From assembly GCA_032718475.1 (NCBI GenBank), contig JAUCBJ010007260.1, positions 1-42,617 on the forward strand: a DNA stretch of 42,617 bases, written 5' to 3'. Positions 21,388 to 32,020 of the stretch are shown here, one piece after another. Positions within the stretch are counted from its first letter, which is position 1. Each line of letters begins with the position of its first letter. The notes beneath the pieces are model-generated. The model was not told the origin of the DNA. It worked only from the letters and a program-made list of their open reading frames with translations, and searched no databases. This DNA comes from Nemertoderma westbladi (Eukaryota; Xenacoelomorpha; Nemertodermatida; Nemertodermatidae). The position numbers were made by a program, and so were the translations under genes.

Positions 21388-22405
21388 TAATGGGGAAAAT
21401 GTCAATAGCATCTGGCCATTTAAACACCCACTCTCCTGACAAATATGTCGACGCATGAACTTTACAGACACTGTGTTATCTGTTGTTTCTGAACTGATCA
21501 CTGTATCCACACACTCAAAACCAGCTTCAAACTTCGAAATAACATAGACACCAGGGACAACATTCTTTGCAAATGGATAAGCAAGAGGTTGGTTTACATG
21601 ATATTCTATGACACATTCTCTCTGGATTTCACTGGTATCTGGTTCATTATCACACTCAGCGAATGAGTGGTCACACATGTTAGCATCATCATTATCTTTC
21701 AAAGAATGAGCCAGAATGGACATAGTAGGCTGTAATGTGCGATACCCACTAAGCTGGTAGAATTCCAGTGATAAATTATCAAGCCGCGACACCTGATGAA
21801 TCTGCAAAGTTGACTTCACCTTGAAGGCATTAGATAGTATTCTCTAAAACCTCCCACGAGTTTCATCCACTTCTGACTTGTCAATATAACTCATGGTTGT
21901 AGTTACACATTCATTGGCATAGACTGCAAATTCCCGAGCATCCTGCAGGACAACCTTACCACTCATCACATTTATGCGGACTTTCTGCTTGATGTTCCCC
22001 CCAATGCCGTCGTGAGGCCCTTTAAAATGATGGGCCTCACTGTAATTCCACTTCATTTTTACAGATCCAATATCATACAATGGCAATAGTGTAAATGTAA
22101 ATCTGGATCGGAACTGGGATGATGAACCGTCAGACCAAACGTGTACTTGTGATAGCTTTGTTGGATGTAAAAGTTTACGAACTTCCTGAATAAGGTTGTT
22201 GCAGCAAATATACGTGAGAATCTTATCATGCTCAATTTCATTGCTCACTACAGCGAAAGACTTTTTCTTCAAAGTCGTGTTGATAACATCATCGGAGCTC
22301 TCTGTATTGGGCAACATTTCTATGTCATCTTGGTCTATATTAAAGTTATTAACCAAACGGCAAGCCGACTTCAGGGCACAACAATGCATTTCGTGTAGTG
22401 ACTGA

Positions 22406-23540
22406 GAAATAAAGGAGTTTCTTTACACCCGACTCTATCTGTTATATTATACAATCCAATTAATTTCTCCCACTAGGGGCATCATCAGGGAAATAAATTA
22501 AAAAACAGAAATACCGCACAAGGTATGTAAGATGAGGTAGGCTACAGTAAAACAAGAGGTTGTTACATTAACCTATTAGACTAGGATTATGACTAACTAT
22601 GCATTAAAATAATCAATACAGCAAAAGGGCCAACCTATTACCTGACTACAGTACTAATTGTAGGAGCAGAGTATAAAAAAAGTTTTGAATTTAGAATAAG
22701 CAAAAATACTGTAAAGTGCACCTGTCTGCCGGTGTAGCAGAAAATAAATGAAAAATTATAAAATTATTACCGGGCGTACTAATGCAGTGCACTGTACACT
22801 GCAGTAGTGCAAGCAACGGCCTTATAGGTGAAGCTGTCAGCAGACTGAATGTGGGGGTTAGTTAGGTCCTAGGTAAGGGTACTATCTACTGTAATATAAC
22901 TTTAACAATGTGTAAAAGCCTAAATTTTAAAATTCTAAATAATATACGGCAGAATGCAGATGAAATATTTCGATTATACAATATAAAAATTTAAAAAGGC
23001 CTAAATGAAAAACGAACACTACTACTGTAATTGCACAGCAGTTTACTTCTTTTGTTAGAATTCAATTAATATTAATTCACGAATCTATATATAAAATCAA
23101 TAAACGTTTAATTACAGACTTATATGTAGTATTGTTCTATTTATGAAACATCTCTAATTATTTAAATAAATACGGTGGATTCAGTTTATGATATTCATGA
23201 TTATACTATATAACATTAAAAAATAAAAAGAACAAAAACAAAAAAGTCCTGAAAGTAAAACGAACTTAACTAATTGAAATTGCACGGTAGTGTAGTTCTT
23301 ATATTGTACTGTATGTGTAAGAATTCAAATAAATACTAAATTAAACCTTATGATTACCAATTTATGTTCCGCTTGGCACCAATCAAAAACTCACAGATGG
23401 GGTGTGGAAACTTATTGCACTAAACTGTATTGCGATATACGGCCCTGTGATCTTCTCGTTCCAGGGTGTTCTGGGCAGGTCTCTCATAGTGCCACACGTC
23501 TTACACCTCCAACCTCAGTGCCACTCCCAACTCAGAGACT
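22406..23540. other. AT-rich non-coding stretch
   Basis: No gene is recognised. A weak hammerhead-like arrangement on the minus strand near 22460-22495 was considered and rejected. The open frame at 23350-23598 runs through the ribozyme and has no motif. Confidence 0.5.
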
Positions 23541-23546
23541 AGTGGC

Positions 23547-23608
23547 TGAGCTGGTTAGCGCTACTGATGAGGCCTGTGAGGCCGAAACGTATGTATAGCG
23601 CTGGTTCA
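23547..23608 (+). ncRNA. Type I hammerhead ribozyme
   Basis: All core elements are present. CUGAUGA is at 23564-23570. Stem II is GGCC/GGCC (23571-23574 with 23580-23583) with loop UGUGA. GAA follows at 23584-23586. Stem III is the 2-bp AC/GU (23587-23588 with 23593-23594) closed by GUAU, and the cleavage base is A23595. Stem I is a perfect 7-bp helix, AGCGCUA (23557-23563) with UAGCGCU (23596-23602), extended beyond an internal loop by UGAGC with GUUCA. Very short stem III is the form reported for hammerheads in Penelope-like retroelements, and a PLE lies directly beside it, but on the opposite strand. Confidence 0.87.
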
Positions 23609-23926
23609 ACCCCCGGTGACGCGCTTTCTCATTTTTTCCACTTCTGAACAAACCCGTAATATTATACCTCCAACCCCACAGCCTGAATTCCCACTGCCAC
23701 TCGACTTTGGTCTCTTCTCAATTAACCTATGTCCCAAGTTTCGTCCTGCAGTAGCGGTGGCGAAAATGTATATTCCTACTTGTCTTAAACCTTTCCTGAA
23801 GCGTCTAACTACCGGTTCAAAAACCTGGGAGAATCTACCATCCATGCCGAAGAACACCGTATCACGTGGCTCGCCCCTGGCAGTTGGGGGGTATACTCCG
23901 TCCCTTAATCTCAGTATAGGTCCCAC
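23606..23926 (-). pseudogene. PLE linker between reverse transcriptase and nuclease
   Basis: The frame contains FFGMDGRFSQVFEPVVRRFR and a Gly-Arg-Asn-Leu block. It aligns by eye with LPVDGRVGGVMKPVVSKFK and the Leu-Asn-Leu block of the nuclease-bearing PLE at 41.3 kb. In PLEs this linker precedes the GIY-YIG nuclease. Here the frame stops at 23606 against the hammerhead, and no nuclease follows, so this copy is cut at its 3' end. It is the continuation of the reverse transcriptase at 23.9-25.0 kb. Confidence 0.65.
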
Positions 23927-25006
23927 TTCCTTGCCTCCTCTAAAAACCTACCGTCATAACCTGATATCCAGCAGTGTGTAAGGTTATCCCTTGCTTGGGC
24001 ATACTCCGCACTTGAGGATGATATTCTCGCAAACCGTACACACTGTCCCTTAATGACCCCTTGTAGGACTCTAGGTTCTGGTGGCTAGTGGACGGGATGG
24101 GGAGTTTTTTGGACAAAGGTTTGAAAAATACAGTACGCATGATTTTCCCTTGTGAACTTGTTTTCAGTTCTAAATTTCTAAATCTAGTTTTCTAAAAGTC
24201 CAAGGTGAACTTTATCCCAGGCTTGACAAACAACTCCTCGCATGCCTCATTGTACTTCACAACTATATCATTCTTTTGGTCTTCACTCAAAACATGGGGA
24301 AAAATACCCTGTCTATCATCCACAAAATTTCTAAAAAATGTGGCTCCAAATCTGGTCACTAACCCCACATGCTTATGTATCCTATCTACAACCAACACCG
24401 CAATTGCCTTCCCCGCTGGACCCCCATACCTATCTATGCCCTTGATAAATCGATAGAAATCATTATTGTACGAGAAATATGTATGTGTTAGCACAAATTT
24501 AAGTAAAATAATGATCTGTTCAAACGAATAACCCGACTCATTCAGAAAGGTTTCATTCTCCCAGATCACAGTTGATACAGCCTTATAGCAACATCGTGCT
24601 CTATCGAGGGGTACATGTCCACTACATCTAATGCAAGAAACGTTATGGCTTTCATGTTCTCCTCAGGTAATAATTCACTCACTGTTTTCGAGTCTTTCAC
24701 GTAGTATGGCATGAGGTTGAGTAGAGGTTCCAGTAGGGTGTTCAGCAACTTGCTTGGGCGTTCTAAGAGGGTTCCTGTAGTCGAAATAATTGGCCTGGCC
24801 TTAGGGAATTTCTTCCCACCCGGCCAGTCTATCCACTCAGTGATGTCCTTATGGTCCTTCAATATGGGGAAGACGTATCCCATTGAAGGTAGTTTCGGGA
24901 GAAGGTAGGCAGTTAAAACTTCGTCCTCCAAACTCATCTCCTTAACTGTTCGTATTAATTCAGCGCGAAATCGCATTGTAGGGTTGATTGCCAATCTCTC
25001 ATACAT
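23927..25006 (-). pseudogene. Penelope-like reverse transcriptase, frameshifted
   Basis: Three frames form one decayed RT. In the first (25006-24566), RPIIS lies at residues 71-75 and motif A LDVVDMYPSI at 126-135. The second (24569-24192) has a degenerate motif B region GGPAGKAIAVLVVD at 49-62 and motif C FVDD at 82-85. The third (24140-23940) holds the thumb FFKPLSKKLPIPS. These motifs and their order are those of Penelope-like RTs, which are related to telomerase. The catalytic aspartates are visible, but frameshifts near 24567 and 24180 make the copy non-functional. Confidence 0.8.
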
Positions 25007-26178
25007 GTCCCAGTTATTTACGTTTCAATTCACTTCATCCTTTACCATTGTCTGGTCCGCAACTATCACATTCCCCGTTTTGTCGCCTTTCACGATATAT
25101 ACGGAGTTGTCACGTTTCAGTCGTTTTAAGAGTTTCGTCTGGTCATCGGGTAGACCCTCCTCCGGATTGGGTTCCTTTCCAAACCCCTTTCTTCTCTGAG
25201 TTATCTAGTGCCCTATGGAGTTCTTTAACTACAGTTTCCACAACCGGTTCTTTGGATCTTGGGGTGATGTACCTAAACTTTCTTGGCATTCGCAACCGTT
25301 TATAGTTTAATGTCTGACGTGGTACTACTGGAGAGGGGGAGCTTTCCCGAATTCGCTCTGTGCCCAGGAGGCTCCTCGTCTCCGGAAGCCTATGAGGGAT
25401 GCTCCTTGTCGTAACATTGGCTACCGAAACCCTCGATGGGGTTCCTGTTGCAGGGTGGGGTGGGAAGGCAAACTCGTTCGGCCCGACATCCTCTACATGT
25501 GGTGAGGCGAGGGGTACTCCCTGGGGTTCCAACTCTAGTTGGTGGTCTCCTAAAGTGACTTCAAATAATCTGCAGACTACCAGGGTCGTTCCCCATGCTG
25601 TGGTACCGGTACTGATGTTCAAATCAGACATCGCTCCAGTGGCGTCATCTACCGTCCAGAGGGCTTCAATCGCTCCCTCTGGGCTTACCCTCCTAGAGTT
25701 CTCTGGGGTTGTTACAAAAGAAACATTAGTATTGGGAACTGGAACTTCCGCAATGCTATCCAGTTCGGCTTCTACAGTGGTCTCCAACCTCTCCTTCCTA
25801 TGTATAATGTTTCTTAACCTGGTTGCGAACTTAGATACCGAGGTATAGGCATCCAAGATGTCCTGTTCGTCAATGCGGGCTTGCGGGGCAAAAGTAAAAC
25901 CCAAACTCAATACTCTGTGTTGTTCCTCGGAAATGTTAATTAAGGATAAATTTACCACAGTATCCTCCTCCTTACAAGTCACCTTCGTAGCTTCCCTATC
26001 CAACAGGGGCCTGTATGCGATGCATTCAGCTAATAACCAATTCGGTCAGTTGTCCTTCTGCTTTGCTGCTGTTTTCCTCTTTAGATTGTTTAACTTATTG
26101 TTCAGGGACTTATCCTTAATCTCCTTCTCCTCGATCCCTATGCGGTTCAACCAATAAGTTACAAACTTCAAAAGGCAG
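25007..26178 (-). pseudogene. Penelope-like element, N-terminal region
   Basis: The main frame (26003-25143) contains LSLGFTFAPQARIDEQD and FATRLRNII, the conserved N-terminal block of PLE polyproteins, then a long Pro/Thr/Ser-rich variable segment and a basic stretch. A second frame at about 25142-25020 carries NSVYIVKGDKTGNVIVAD, the block before the RT in this family. Upstream of 26003 the frame continues with lysine-rich NNKLNNLKRKTAAKQK before it is cut at 26178 by the BEL/Pao element. The displaced remainder is at 38838-39175. Confidence 0.7.
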
Positions 26179-26182
26179 CCCC
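26178..26182. repeat. BEL/Pao target-site duplication, left copy (GCCCC)
   Basis: GCCCC directly precedes the TG of the left LTR and is repeated at 38838-38842 directly after the CA of the right LTR. Confidence 0.9.
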
Positions 26183-27364
26183 TGTTCGCGCTTTCAGACC
26201 TTTGGCAGTTTAACCCGCCAAATTAGGATGTCTTCTAGATAATAAATCACCTTTAGTCTATGACAAGTATTTAATTCACTACACTAGTCGAAACCAATCT
26301 GTGCGCGATCATTCACCCGCTGGATATACCCGGGAGATTGGGTTCGACGGCTTAATTTTATTGCTATGTAAGCCTAATGTATTATTCGACTGACAGTATT
26401 ATATAATCTCTGACAATATTATTCACCTTCGGGAAATATTAACAGTTCCTTTAGGACGTGGCGCTCTATTTATACAAACAGAGTTATGACTTAAACTACT
26501 CACAACGATATGGCTTAGTTATAATTCCCATATATGGCGCATTCTTTAGGAAATGCTTCGTTATCAGTCTCACTCATACACAATGCTGCACAATACTGCA
26601 CACTGATCTGCCAATCTTCACTGATTTTAGTCACATATAAAAGGAACACGGACCGAATCATGTAGGGTCTATCAAATAACATTAGATTCACTTCAAACCA
26701 CTCAACATAGGTCGCAATCATTTATCTGTAACCTTTCTCTCTTACCTTCGGTATATCAAGAATATTGGGTTTTCGGGGTTATTTGTCGTTATTCCAAATA
26801 TAATAATTCATCAACCATATTATGAAGAACTGACAGTAAATAGCAGTATAACAATATAAAAGTATGCACAGTGTTACACAGTATGCAGTGTATGCAGTAC
26901 TGCAGTATGCAGTATGCAGATAACGGATATATGTCCTTATAATTAAGCCTACTAGTGTAGGACTAAAAACTGAAAACACGGAGGTGCCAAAAGCCGGTTC
27001 TTAGGCTCTGGGCAAAACATAACACTGAACTACTGAGTTTCTGTATACACCTCCAACACAGAGACAACAAACGCTCTGATTGGTCAACCTGAACAACGAG
27101 AGAACAAAGAAACGTCGACGTGGCAATATCAGCTGCTAGCCGTCGTCATGGTAGCGACACTGTTTTCAAGAGTATCGAGCTTTTACGTCACGGAATTACG
27201 GATTATGTCCTCTAAAGTAAAAATACAGAAGAAATAGCTTTTATGTCCGCTAAAACACCAGTACAGCAAGGACACGGCCTTTTTATGCCTGGTAAACCAA
27301 CTACAGAGTATTTTACGGGAAAAATAAGGAAAAATAACCGGACAATTCAGCAAAAGCTTTTACA
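26183..27364 (-). repeat. 3' LTR of the BEL/Pao element
   Basis: 1182 bp, starting TGTTCGCG and ending TTTTACA on the plus strand. On the sense (minus) strand it contains TATAAATA (26467-26474) and AATAAA (26357-26362), about 105 bp apart. A (TATGCAG)-rich patch lies near 26880-26920. Confidence 0.95.
26357..26362 (-). promoter_or_regulatory. Candidate polyadenylation signal in the 3' LTR
   Basis: AATAAA on the minus strand lies downstream of the TATA box in the sense direction. The same hexamer is in the 5' LTR at 37830-37835. Confidence 0.5.
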
Positions 27365-28469
27365 CCGCTCCCAGAAAATGGGATTTTCAGTCTATAAAAT
27401 ATAAAAATCACAGTTTCTAAAACATAAAGATACTCTAAACAGTTAGTTTCTTTGCGCGGACGGCGTTTACGCAGTTTCTTGAGGCTAGCAAGAGTCCTTT
27501 TCTCTTTGGGGGAGCCACTTTACTAGGAGGGCTATAAATCCTGGGTGAAGGGTGCAATATGATTGCATCAGAAGGTGTAGGATTATGGTCGGGGTATCCG
27601 CCGTTTCGATATGCTTCTCCTCGAGCTGATTTTCCTCCGCTCGTAGCTGGATACGTTCATCCAAAAACTCTCGCAGAGAATGGGGTTGTCTAAGTGCGAT
27701 ATCTTCTTAGAGATTCTGGATTTCACAATCGAACTGAGATAAAGACAATTCGTTTATCGCTTGGACTTGCTGTTATAACTTACGTTTATCTGAACAAACG
27801 TAGGTTTCCTTTCTGATCTTTGTAGAATAGCGTTTAACTCGTTTGGTACAACGTTCTCCGCCACTCTGGTGACAGGTTATATCGTGTCAAGCCGGGACGA
27901 TGGTAAGGGTTAAACGGCGATATTAAATGTCCGCGTCACAATCCGGCTAGGTAAGATGGGCGGCTAGCTAGAAATCACTGTCGGAGTGTTACCGATTAAT
28001 TGTTAGGGTAGCACTAGATCTTTGAACAGTGAATACAGTCCGCGAGGATCCGCGACACCACCAGGATCGCAGGTCTGAGGTCCAACTAAGGAATGAGGAG
28101 GTTTGACCGAGTATTCCGGGACTCTGATCGTAGGTTTACTCCAGGATCGTTCGAGCCGAGTGAGCATAGGTGATACGTCAAACAAGTTTCGCTCGAAACT
28201 CCAGTAAATATAACGAGCACAACTGTGTTTAACACAACGTTTCCGTGGATGTTTATGTCTTTCCGTTTATTAGTTGGGTCTAGGGCATTTATCATAATAA
28301 TACCAAAGACGCACGTCTGGTAGGGGAAACGCGGGTGATATTTATTTGTTGTTACAATGCTTCTATCAAGAATTCCAAATATACGTTGGAGTTACCGCGT
28401 TTATTTGTTTCTTTAGTGTCTTTTCTTTCGAGTCGATTTCGAATAGAATTTTCGCATTCGAATTTCAGT

Positions 28470-28775
28470 TTATGGTTCCGACTCCGCTGGGCAGGATATA
28501 TAGTCGACATAGTCCGTATTATGTAAATCGATAGGATGACCAGTAGTTAAGAAGCCCATATACGTACCATTACGCTGCGTATATCGAGCAGCGAATTTTC
28601 TATAGTCCAACTCACGCGTGAGCTGCTCTTGGGACATTGGCGGTTCGATATAACGACCATCGTCCTCCGCAGCAGTTGGACTAACGTCGCCGCGTATTAA
28701 GCTATCAACAAACGCTTGTAAAAGTAGAGTATATCGCTCCCCGATACCAAGACCATCTTCTATCAACTCCGTCAT
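28470..28775 (-). CDS. Hypothetical ORF in the 3' region of the BEL/Pao element
   Basis: From the first ATG the frame encodes 101 residues; it is open upstream to 28946 but only through a GTG codon. The peptide is acidic and begins MTELIEDGLGIGERYTLLLQ, with no signal peptide, membrane segment or known motif. Envelope-like genes of some BEL elements occupy this position, but nothing here supports an envelope. It may be captured host sequence or chance. Confidence 0.25.
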   Translation of the reverse strand: MTELIEDGLGIGERYTLLLQAFVDSLIRGDVSPTAAEDDGRYIEPPMSQEQLTRELDYRKFAARYTQRNGTYMGFLTTGHPIDLHNTDYVDYISCPAESEP

Positions 28776-29589
28776 ATCTGCTATATATGAGTTTATCCAT
28801 ATTATAATGAGTTTATATTTAGGCGAGCGGGCGTCGCTGCCTACCCCAATCAACCCCGGACAGTACGAGATCCTCAGCGCCGATGTGTCGTCGCCGCTGT
28901 ACTTTCGCCAACGACGTAGCCGCACAACGACAACGACAACCGGCACAAGTCACCCAACTGTCCGTCCCAAAGGCTTAGATGTACTTCAGGTTTTCCTTGG
29001 AGAGTTAGGTTACTTTTACAATTGCGACTAGCTACTGTAAACACACCTTAGCAGTAACATTCACCTATAAACTCACAAATACCACACAACTGGTCACAAC
29101 TACGCACATTCGGGCCATTTGTCCGTTAGTCAATGCCTTCCAGAATGTCACTGTATTATTATGTATCCTTGGATACTAGTAGTGCGCTATTTATTCCCTA
29201 TGCTATTCAATGGGACAAGCTTTCTATTGTTCGTTTAACTCAATTCTAATTCTAGCGTGGTTGTGGCTATGGTGACATTATGCAAAGCTAGCGGTAGAAT
29301 TAGGGTAATTCCAATGCATACAGATCTGGGATGTTATTTAATAGTATTCTTTAATAGTCAATGTTCGGTTTTATACATGACTTTATGAATTTTATCGGCT
29401 ATTGACTATGTTTGGGAGACTTTCGCACACTCCTAGGCATAATAAGATAAATCTCCGCTCCCTTGATCTCTTAATTAATGGAATTTTGGGAATGTTATAA
29501 ATTGCGTAAAAATGGCAATTTATTAAATTCATTAAAAGGCATGAATTTAAATTATTCCCTGAAATTTTATTATTTAATAATTAAATGGA

Positions 29590-29935
29590 CATATTTTGAT
29601 TCTAGAATATGTCTGGGGACACAAGATCCTTAATTCTATGACAATTGTCTTTTTAAGAATATCGGTAAATGCTACGATATCTTAATTGACTAGAATTGTT
29701 GAAGGATCTGAATTTTACAGATTTTGATTTATTAGATTTGCAAATATTAAATAATTAATATTTGAGATGGGCACCAATTTATTCCAGAACTTGTCTGGGG
29801 ACGTTAACCACTGATTCTAAAATTTGTCTTTCAAGTATATCGGTGGGTGCCGCGATATCTTAATCGACTAGAATTGCAGATGGTCAAAGGGTTTAACAGA
29901 TTTATTTTGCGTTATACGCTACTGTTAAAGGGACA
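29590..29935. repeat. Diverged tandem duplication of about 180 bp
   Basis: GTCTGGGGAC at 29611 and GTCTGGGGAC at 29793 start matching blocks. Both contain a TATATCGGT or AATATCGGT block, a TGC(T/C)(A/G)CGATATCTTAAT block and GACTAGAATTG in the same order. Confidence 0.75.
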
Positions 29936-30427
29936 TCACGCCACTATATGTATTATTTAATATACGGTATGAGAGCAATATCGCACGAAGCAATGTCAGT
30001 GTGAAGAGGCAAGTCGTTTCCAAGGTCTACCCAGAGCTTGGTTTAGCCGAGACACGAGGATCTGAACTTTGCATTCCTAATACTCTGCCTACCAATAATA
30101 CTTAAATATAGTAGTGGCTTTATTGTACTTTAATAAGTACGGACATTTCATCTTACTGTAGTTACGTATTTGTAATGTAATACGGACAGTAAGGAAGAAG
30201 GAAAAGAATTATTTCTTGCCGTCGCACTAAATATATATTATAAGTAATTACGTACGCAATAAACATGAATATATTGCACTATTCTACTAAATAATCGCTA
30301 AAATAACATTCTACTGAATAAAATTAAAGAAAACGATTATAATAGAATTACATAGTAATACATACATAAATATAAAAATAATAAAATAATATAAAATAAT
30401 AGAGTCACACACCCACTCCATATGTTG

Positions 30428-32020
30428 TTACGTTATGGAGTCCCTAGATGTTTGAAGGATTAGGGAGGTGGTCGTGGGAAGAGAATCTTGCCTTCCACAG
30501 TTTCCGGAGAGTCCTCCATTCCCTTCCGATAAACACAAACGACCGACTGGGTGATTGAGTCGCTGCATCCTGAATACAATTCCAGGTTTCCTCTTCGTCC
30601 TGGAATAGTGACGATAGAAACATCGCTCAAAGTATATGACGGCGTCACAAAGCCGATTCCAGGAGCTATAGTGGTCCGTCGCTCTCTGCAGGAGAGGTGA
30701 GAGTCCCTGCGAGACGTCTGATGTTCCAGAGCTCCAATCGCTCTCTCTGATCTTCATGAAGGATCCACTCGCGGAGGGGAGGCCCAGATCCACGGCGTCG
30801 TCCCTGGCAACATGTAATACCGACAGATCTATCCCGGGTTCAAATAACTCCGATCCACCCGTCCGGGTTTCAGGTTCGACTTTCTCCGCTCCCTTGGCTG
30901 GTCTAATCTCAGTCGGAGTAAGATGGGGAGGCCATTCATTCTCCTTACTCAGGAAGTCGGGTTCACCTAACCGATCTATAGTATATGTTAGTTCTTGAGG
31001 AGTTGCTCCTCTGGAAGCGATGTCCGTTGGATTAAACTTCTTGGGGCAATATCTCCATTGATCTACATTGGAGCTAAGATTGTCATTATCTGAGGAGTGT
31101 GGTGTTCCCTCAGTTGGGTCGTCTCCCTCACTAGTATCATCTTCCCATTCACTCACCTGGCAGACGCGATCTTGAAGCAGTCTTTCCCTGAGCGTTCTAC
31201 GGGAAGGTCCAGTAAGGTACCAACCTACTATAGTTCTTACCGCATAGGTCTGAAGTGGTTGCGGTTGAGTAGGTCGTTTCTCTAATGTCTCCAGCGCCTC
31301 ATGCGCGTTTTGACCGATTAATATTTGTACTCCAGGATAATCGGTCTGGAATCGAGGTATGTTAAGATGTTGGATGCTCTCATCCTCGTCCCAATTATAA
31401 AGGTCTGCTTGAGTAGTAGCGAAGTTCTTTATAGCCACCATTTTCACTGACCTTATGCTATGTTCTCCTAGTTCGTCCTGGGGGGTGGACAACGCGCCTA
31501 CATAATAATCAGCTGTTACTGTAGATTTCCAAACTTGCATGATTCCTGACATGTTTAGCTTGGTTCGGAACTTGGGTTGTCCAGCAAAGATGACTTCGGC
31601 TAGTTCTTTATCGATGAATGTTCCTGTGCTACCGGAGTCCAGGAGGGCGTTTACTATATAGCTCTTCTGAGGTCCGTGGACCCGTAACTGGACTACAGGA
31701 AATTCTCGGATTCCTATATTGGAAGTTGGCGCTTTCCAAGATGGTTGTTGATCTGAAGTAGTTAGGGTGAGGTCGCTGTCTGTGTCTTTTTCATACACGA
31801 GTGCTCGATACACTGCGGTGGTGTTTATTAGGTAACAGGATTCGTTTTGGTCGGAGAACTCGTCCGTATAGAATCCTTCCATCTCAGATTGATCAGTGTC
31901 GTTCACATCACTGAATTGGACATGTAGTTCGGACTCACTTACCCACTTACCTGACTCGGGCTGTTTCGTTCGAATTCCGTGTGCAACAAGATATGATGTT
32001 TTGCGCCGCACTGTGCACAC
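30428..32020 (-). CDS. BEL/Pao pol remnant: protease joined to RNase H tail, RT deleted
   Basis: A 530-codon open frame. An aspartic protease of the Pao type is present: active site LLDSGSTGTFID at residues 127-137, then YPGVQILIGQ at 228-237 and TIVGWYLTGP at 263-272. In intact BEL/Pao elements the reverse transcriptase would start within about 100 residues. Here an acidic linker (about 290-318) passes straight to QWRYCPKKFNPTDIASRG (321-338) and FLSKENEWPP (356-365), the extreme C-terminal part of RNase H. A piece resembling the pre-integrase region (WNRLCDAVIYFERCFYRH, 454-471) follows, then the frame stops without integrase. The first codon here is GTG; the frame is -1 relative to gag and opens within about 93 nt of overlap, with no canonical slippery heptamer. 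Confidence 0.85.
   Translation of the reverse strand: MCTVRRKTSYLVAHGIRTKQPESGKWVSESELHVQFSDVNDTDQSEMEGFYTDEFSDQNESCYLINTTAVYRALVYEKDTDSDLTLTTSDQQPSWKAPTSNIGIREFPVVQLRVHGPQKSYIVNALLDSGSTGTFIDKELAEVIFAGQPKFRTKLNMSGIMQVWKSTVTADYYVGALSTPQDELGEHSIRSVKMVAIKNFATTQADLYNWDEDESIQHLNIPRFQTDYPGVQILIGQNAHEALETLEKRPTQPQPLQTYAVRTIVGWYLTGPSRRTLRERLLQDRVCQVSEWEDDTSEGDDPTEGTPHSSDNDNLSSNVDQWRYCPKKFNPTDIASRGATPQELTYTIDRLGEPDFLSKENEWPPHLTPTEIRPAKGAEKVEPETRTGGSELFEPGIDLSVLHVARDDAVDLGLPSASGSFMKIRESDWSSGTSDVSQGLSPLLQRATDHYSSWNRLCDAVIYFERCFYRHYSRTKRKPGIVFRMQRLNHPVGRLCLSEGNGGLSGNCGRQDSLPTTTSLILQTSRDSIT

Larger units (their letters stand above)
19777..22405 (-). pseudogene. Broken gene of an unclassified transposon-like protein family
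   Basis: The gene reads on the minus strand. The N-terminal frame (22389-21844) carries VHVWSDGSSSQFRSRF at residues 83-97 and HHFKGPHDGIGG at 120-131. From memory, such W-S-D-G and KGP-DG-GG blocks recur in uncharacterised proteins of many invertebrates and look transposon-related, but no named superfamily is claimed. An in-frame stop near 21844 separates the second frame (21819-21370), which has GVYVISKFEAGFECVD. After a further frameshift comes GEWVFKWPDAIDIFPI. A 1508-bp TIR element then interrupts the gene. The last 33 codons lie beyond it (19877-19777), ending at TAA. Confidence 0.55.
27365..30427 (-). other. 3' internal region of the BEL/Pao element, mostly non-coding
   Basis: About 3 kb between the end of the pol frame and the 3' LTR. 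Integrase would be expected at its start but no H2C2 or D,D35E motif is seen. The one notable open frame (28470-28775) and a tandem duplication are listed separately. The rest has scattered stops on the sense strand. Confidence 0.6.

Noticed and set aside
21370-21390. QSQSQ C-terminus of the unclassified protein
   Set aside because: These codons are the terminal inverted repeat of the inserted element; the true C-terminus lies beyond it at 19777-19877.
22460-22495. Possible second hammerhead ribozyme on the minus strand (CTGATGA followed by GAAA)
   Set aside because: Stem II pairs only CCC with GGG and lacks the closing G-C, and stem I is about three pairs, so at best it is a decayed copy.
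23350-23598. Plus-strand open frame of 82 codons
   Set aside because: It runs through the hammerhead and shows no motif; better explained as chance.
26458-26979. Small open frames duplicated at 37931-38452
   Set aside because: They lie in the two LTRs and repeat only because the LTRs do; they show no coding signature.
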